Source: an uncultured Collinsella sp.
Lineage (GTDB): Bacteria > Actinomycetota > Coriobacteriia > Coriobacteriales > Coriobacteriaceae
NCBI GenBank assembly: GCA_900549135.1
Contig: URNI01000128.1
Coordinates: 1-5,153, forward strand
Direction: 5' to 3'
DNA: 5,153 bases
Part shown: one piece after another, positions 3,477-5,153 of the stretch
Numbering within the stretch: the stretch's first letter is position 1
Layout: each line of letters starts with the position of its first letter
Translations under genes and position numbers: made by a program
Notes under the pieces: generated by a model
Seen by the model: the letters and a program-made list of their open reading frames with translations, nothing else
Told to the model about the DNA's origin: nothing
Databases searched by the model: none

Positions 3477-4994
3477 ATGGGAACTTATCATAGTACACGA
3501 GGACGCACTTTATCGTGCTCAAGTAAGGTGGCAATCCGTACCGGCATCGCTCCCGACGGGGGTTTGTTTGTCTCGGACGAGCTCGGCACCCAGCAGGTCG
3601 ATATCAGCTCGCTTGCAGATAAATCGTACTTTGAAATCGCTCAAGATGTGTTGGGAATGTTACTGAATGATTACACGGCCGAAGAAATTTCGGCGTGTGT
3701 CGACGAGGCATACCGCGGCACGTTCGCGAGTGAAGAGGTTACGCCGCTCGTCAAACTCGACGCTGCGCCGGGCGCTGACGCCCCTCAGACCTATGTGATG
3801 GAGCTCTTTGGCGGCCCCACGAGCGCCTTCAAGGACGTCGCCTTGCAGATGCTCCCCCGCCTCATGGCCCGCACTTCCGCCAAGGACGGCGGCGCCGAGC
3901 GCATCATGATCGTCACCGCTACGTCGGGCGACACGGGCAAGGCAGCACTCGCCGGCTTTGCCGACGCCCCGGGCACGGGCATCACCGTCTTTTATCCCGA
4001 GGGCAAGGTCAGCCGCGTCCAGAACCTGCAGATGTCCACTCAGGAGGGCGATAACGTCGCCGTCTGCGGCATCCGCGGCAACTTCGACGACGCCCAGAGC
4101 GCCGTCAAGCGCATCTTTGCCGATAAGGAGCTTGCCGAGCGCCTGGAGGCCGCTGGCACGGTGCTTTCGAGTGCCAACTCCATCAACGTTGGCCGCCTGG
4201 TGCCGCAGGTCGTCTACTACTTTGCCGCCTATGCACAGCTGCTGCGCGCCGGCGCCATCGAGGCCGGCGACGCCGTGGAGTTCTGCGTACCGACCGGCAA
4301 CTTTGGCGATATCCTGGCCGGCTACTATGCCAAGCGCATGGGTCTGCCCGTCGCCAAGCTCATCGTCGCGAGCGACAAGAACAACGTGCTGGCTGACTTC
4401 CTGACCACCGGCGTCTACGACCGCAACCGTCCGTTCTTCACGACCATCTCGCCGTCGATGGACATCCTCATCAGCTCCAACCTGGAACGCATGCTCTACT
4501 TCCTGTCCGATGGCGACTGTGAGCTCGTTGCTGGCCTTATGGAGCAGCTGGCACAGACTGGTCGCTACGAGGTTCCCGCCGACCTGCTGGCAAAGATTCA
4601 GAGCGTCTTTGGCTGCGGTTGGGCCAGCGAGGACGAGGTCCGCGCCGCCATCAAGAGCTGCTGGGACGCGAACGGCTACGTGATCGACCCGCACACCGCT
4701 TGCGGCTATCACGTCTTCGAAAAGGTCGCCCCCGCCGAGGGCGCCAAGGCCCGCGTGCTGCTTTCGACCGCCAGCCCCTACAAGTTCCCGCGCGCCTGCT
4801 GCGACGCCCTGGGCCTCGACGTTCCCGAGGACGACTTTGAGGCCATGCGTGTGCTCGAGCAGGCAACCAACACGGTTGCCCCGGTCCAACTCGCCGAGCT
4901 CGAGTCCAAGCCCGTCCGCTTCGAAGACGTCTGCGACGTCGATGAGATGGCCAGCTACGTAGAGCAGGCTGCAAAAAAGATAGCAACCAACTAA
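3477..4994 (+). CDS. thrC: Threonine synthase
   Basis: ThrC converts O-phospho-L-homoserine and water to L-threonine and phosphate with pyridoxal phosphate, the last step of threonine synthesis, in the cytosol. The 505-residue protein begins MGTYHSTRG, followed by GIAPDGGLFV (residues 23-32), the classic N-terminus of the longer ThrC class found in E. coli and fungi. GGPTSAFKDVALQ (112-124) holds the PLP lysine, Lys119. TATSGDTGKAAL (147-158) and FYPEGKVSRVQNLQM (172-186) follow, then SSANSINVGRL (231-241) and the phosphate-binding VPTGNFGDILAGYYA (271-285). The C-terminal part contains DPHTACGYH and LLSTASPYKFP. The fold is complete, with no frameshift. The start at 3477 is set by the RBS and by the family's usual N-terminus. 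It stands alone on the plus strand with its own terminator, divergent from lysC; hom and thrB are not adjacent. The first 70-80 codons look less GC-biased than the rest. Confidence 0.97.
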   Translation: MGTYHSTRGRTLSCSSKVAIRTGIAPDGGLFVSDELGTQQVDISSLADKSYFEIAQDVLGMLLNDYTAEEISACVDEAYRGTFASEEVTPLVKLDAAPGADAPQTYVMELFGGPTSAFKDVALQMLPRLMARTSAKDGGAERIMIVTATSGDTGKAALAGFADAPGTGITVFYPEGKVSRVQNLQMSTQEGDNVAVCGIRGNFDDAQSAVKRIFADKELAERLEAAGTVLSSANSINVGRLVPQVVYYFAAYAQLLRAGAIEAGDAVEFCVPTGNFGDILAGYYAKRMGLPVAKLIVASDKNNVLADFLTTGVYDRNRPFFTTISPSMDILISSNLERMLYFLSDGDCELVAGLMEQLAQTGRYEVPADLLAKIQSVFGCGWASEDEVRAAIKSCWDANGYVIDPHTACGYHVFEKVAPAEGAKARVLLSTASPYKFPRACCDALGLDVPEDDFEAMRVLEQATNTVAPVQLAELESKPVRFEDVCDVDEMASYVEQAAKKIATN

Positions 4995-5006
4995 ACCCCT
5001 TATAAG

Positions 5007-5038
5007 GCGCCGGCGAAAGCCGGCGCACCTTCTTTTAT
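5007..5038 (+). terminator. Intrinsic terminator of thrC
   Basis: GCGCCGGC (5007-5014), a GAAA tetraloop and GCCGGCGC (5019-5026) form a perfect 8-bp G/C stem, followed by ACC and TTCTTTTAT (5030-5038). It begins 12 nt after the thrC stop. This is a textbook rho-independent terminator and argues that thrC ends its transcript here. Confidence 0.88.
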
Positions 5039-5058
5039 CAGATACCTACCGGGATGAT

Positions 5059-5096
5059 GACGAACGTGCATAGCGTGCCTGGCTGTTTAGTTCGTC
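5059..5096. repeat. 7-bp inverted repeat downstream of thrC
   Basis: GACGAAC (5059-5065) and GTTCGTC (5090-5096) are perfect inverted copies around 24 nt. Inside, GCGTGC (5073-5078) could instead pair with GCACGC (5106-5111), which overlaps the next hairpin. No function is evident. No convincing gene is seen in 5041-5153; short open frames exist on both strands but lack RBS or family signatures. Confidence 0.4.
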
Positions 5097-5108
5097 GCGA
5101 GTTCCGCA

Positions 5109-5145
5109 CGCAAAGGAAAGCACTTAATGTGCTTTCCGTCTTGCG
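5109..5145. repeat. 14-bp interrupted hairpin at the right edge
   Basis: GGAAAGCAC (5115-5123) and GTGCTTTCC (5129-5137) form a perfect 9-bp stem around TTAAT. CGCAA (5109-5113) and TTGCG (5141-5145) add 5 bp outside a 1/3 internal loop. No T-run follows on the plus strand and only CTTTCCTTTG on the minus strand. It may be a weak terminator for a minus-strand gene beyond the window, or part of a dispersed palindrome. Confidence 0.55.
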
Positions 5146-5153
5146 CAGGACTG

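Noticed and set aside
2947..3666. 239-codon plus-strand open frame across the lysC start, the intergenic region and the thrC start
   Set aside because: It overlaps the 5' ends of two well-supported genes and the divergent promoter, and its translation resembles no known domain.
3660..4889. 409-codon minus-strand open frame over thrC
   Set aside because: It is a shadow of thrC: composition is rich in G, A, V, D and H as expected for reverse-strand reading of GC-rich codons, with no family motif and no RBS.

Overview
This GC-rich bacterial window holds the aspartate-family amino acid genes and, to their left, an unusually structured gene-free stretch. The style (about 60% GC, strong purine-rich ribosome binding sites, a long 505-residue threonine synthase, a 462-residue ACT-domain aspartokinase, and lysC-asd divergent from thrC) suggests a Coriobacteriia genome, perhaps Collinsella. 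That placement is inference from general resemblance, with no marker gene behind it.

Layout, left to right. Positions 1-38 hold the first 12 codons of a minus-strand gene running off the left edge; its start resembles an O6-methylguanine-DNA methyltransferase. It has its own RBS and a -10-like box. Positions 52-784 contain no convincing gene but are full of symmetry: a 172-bp palindromic element (205-376), three tandem 52-bp units that each fold into the same two-part hairpin (393-548), a small 7-bp dyad (585-622), and a 130-nt near-perfect hairpin (641-770) just after the asd stop codon, with a terminator-like structure nested in its right arm. Next come asd (785-1810, minus) and lysC (1984-3372, minus), separated by 173 bp holding two 9-bp inverted repeats. 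A 104-bp divergent promoter region (3373-3476) with a 16-bp palindrome leads to thrC (3477-4994, plus), which ends in a clear intrinsic terminator. The last 113 bp hold two further inverted repeats and no supported gene.

Function: LysC phosphorylates aspartate and Asd reduces the product to aspartate semialdehyde, the branch point to lysine/diaminopimelate and to homoserine, threonine and methionine. ThrC makes threonine in the last step of the threonine branch. Homoserine dehydrogenase and homoserine kinase are not in this window. The shared lysC/thrC intergenic region makes joint control plausible. No lysine riboswitch or T-box leader was recognised.

The coding genes are ordinary. The unusual part is 205-770, where three different palindromic architectures sit side by side. 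The base changes between the three 52-bp units largely preserve pairing, which hints at a structured RNA or a selected DNA structure.
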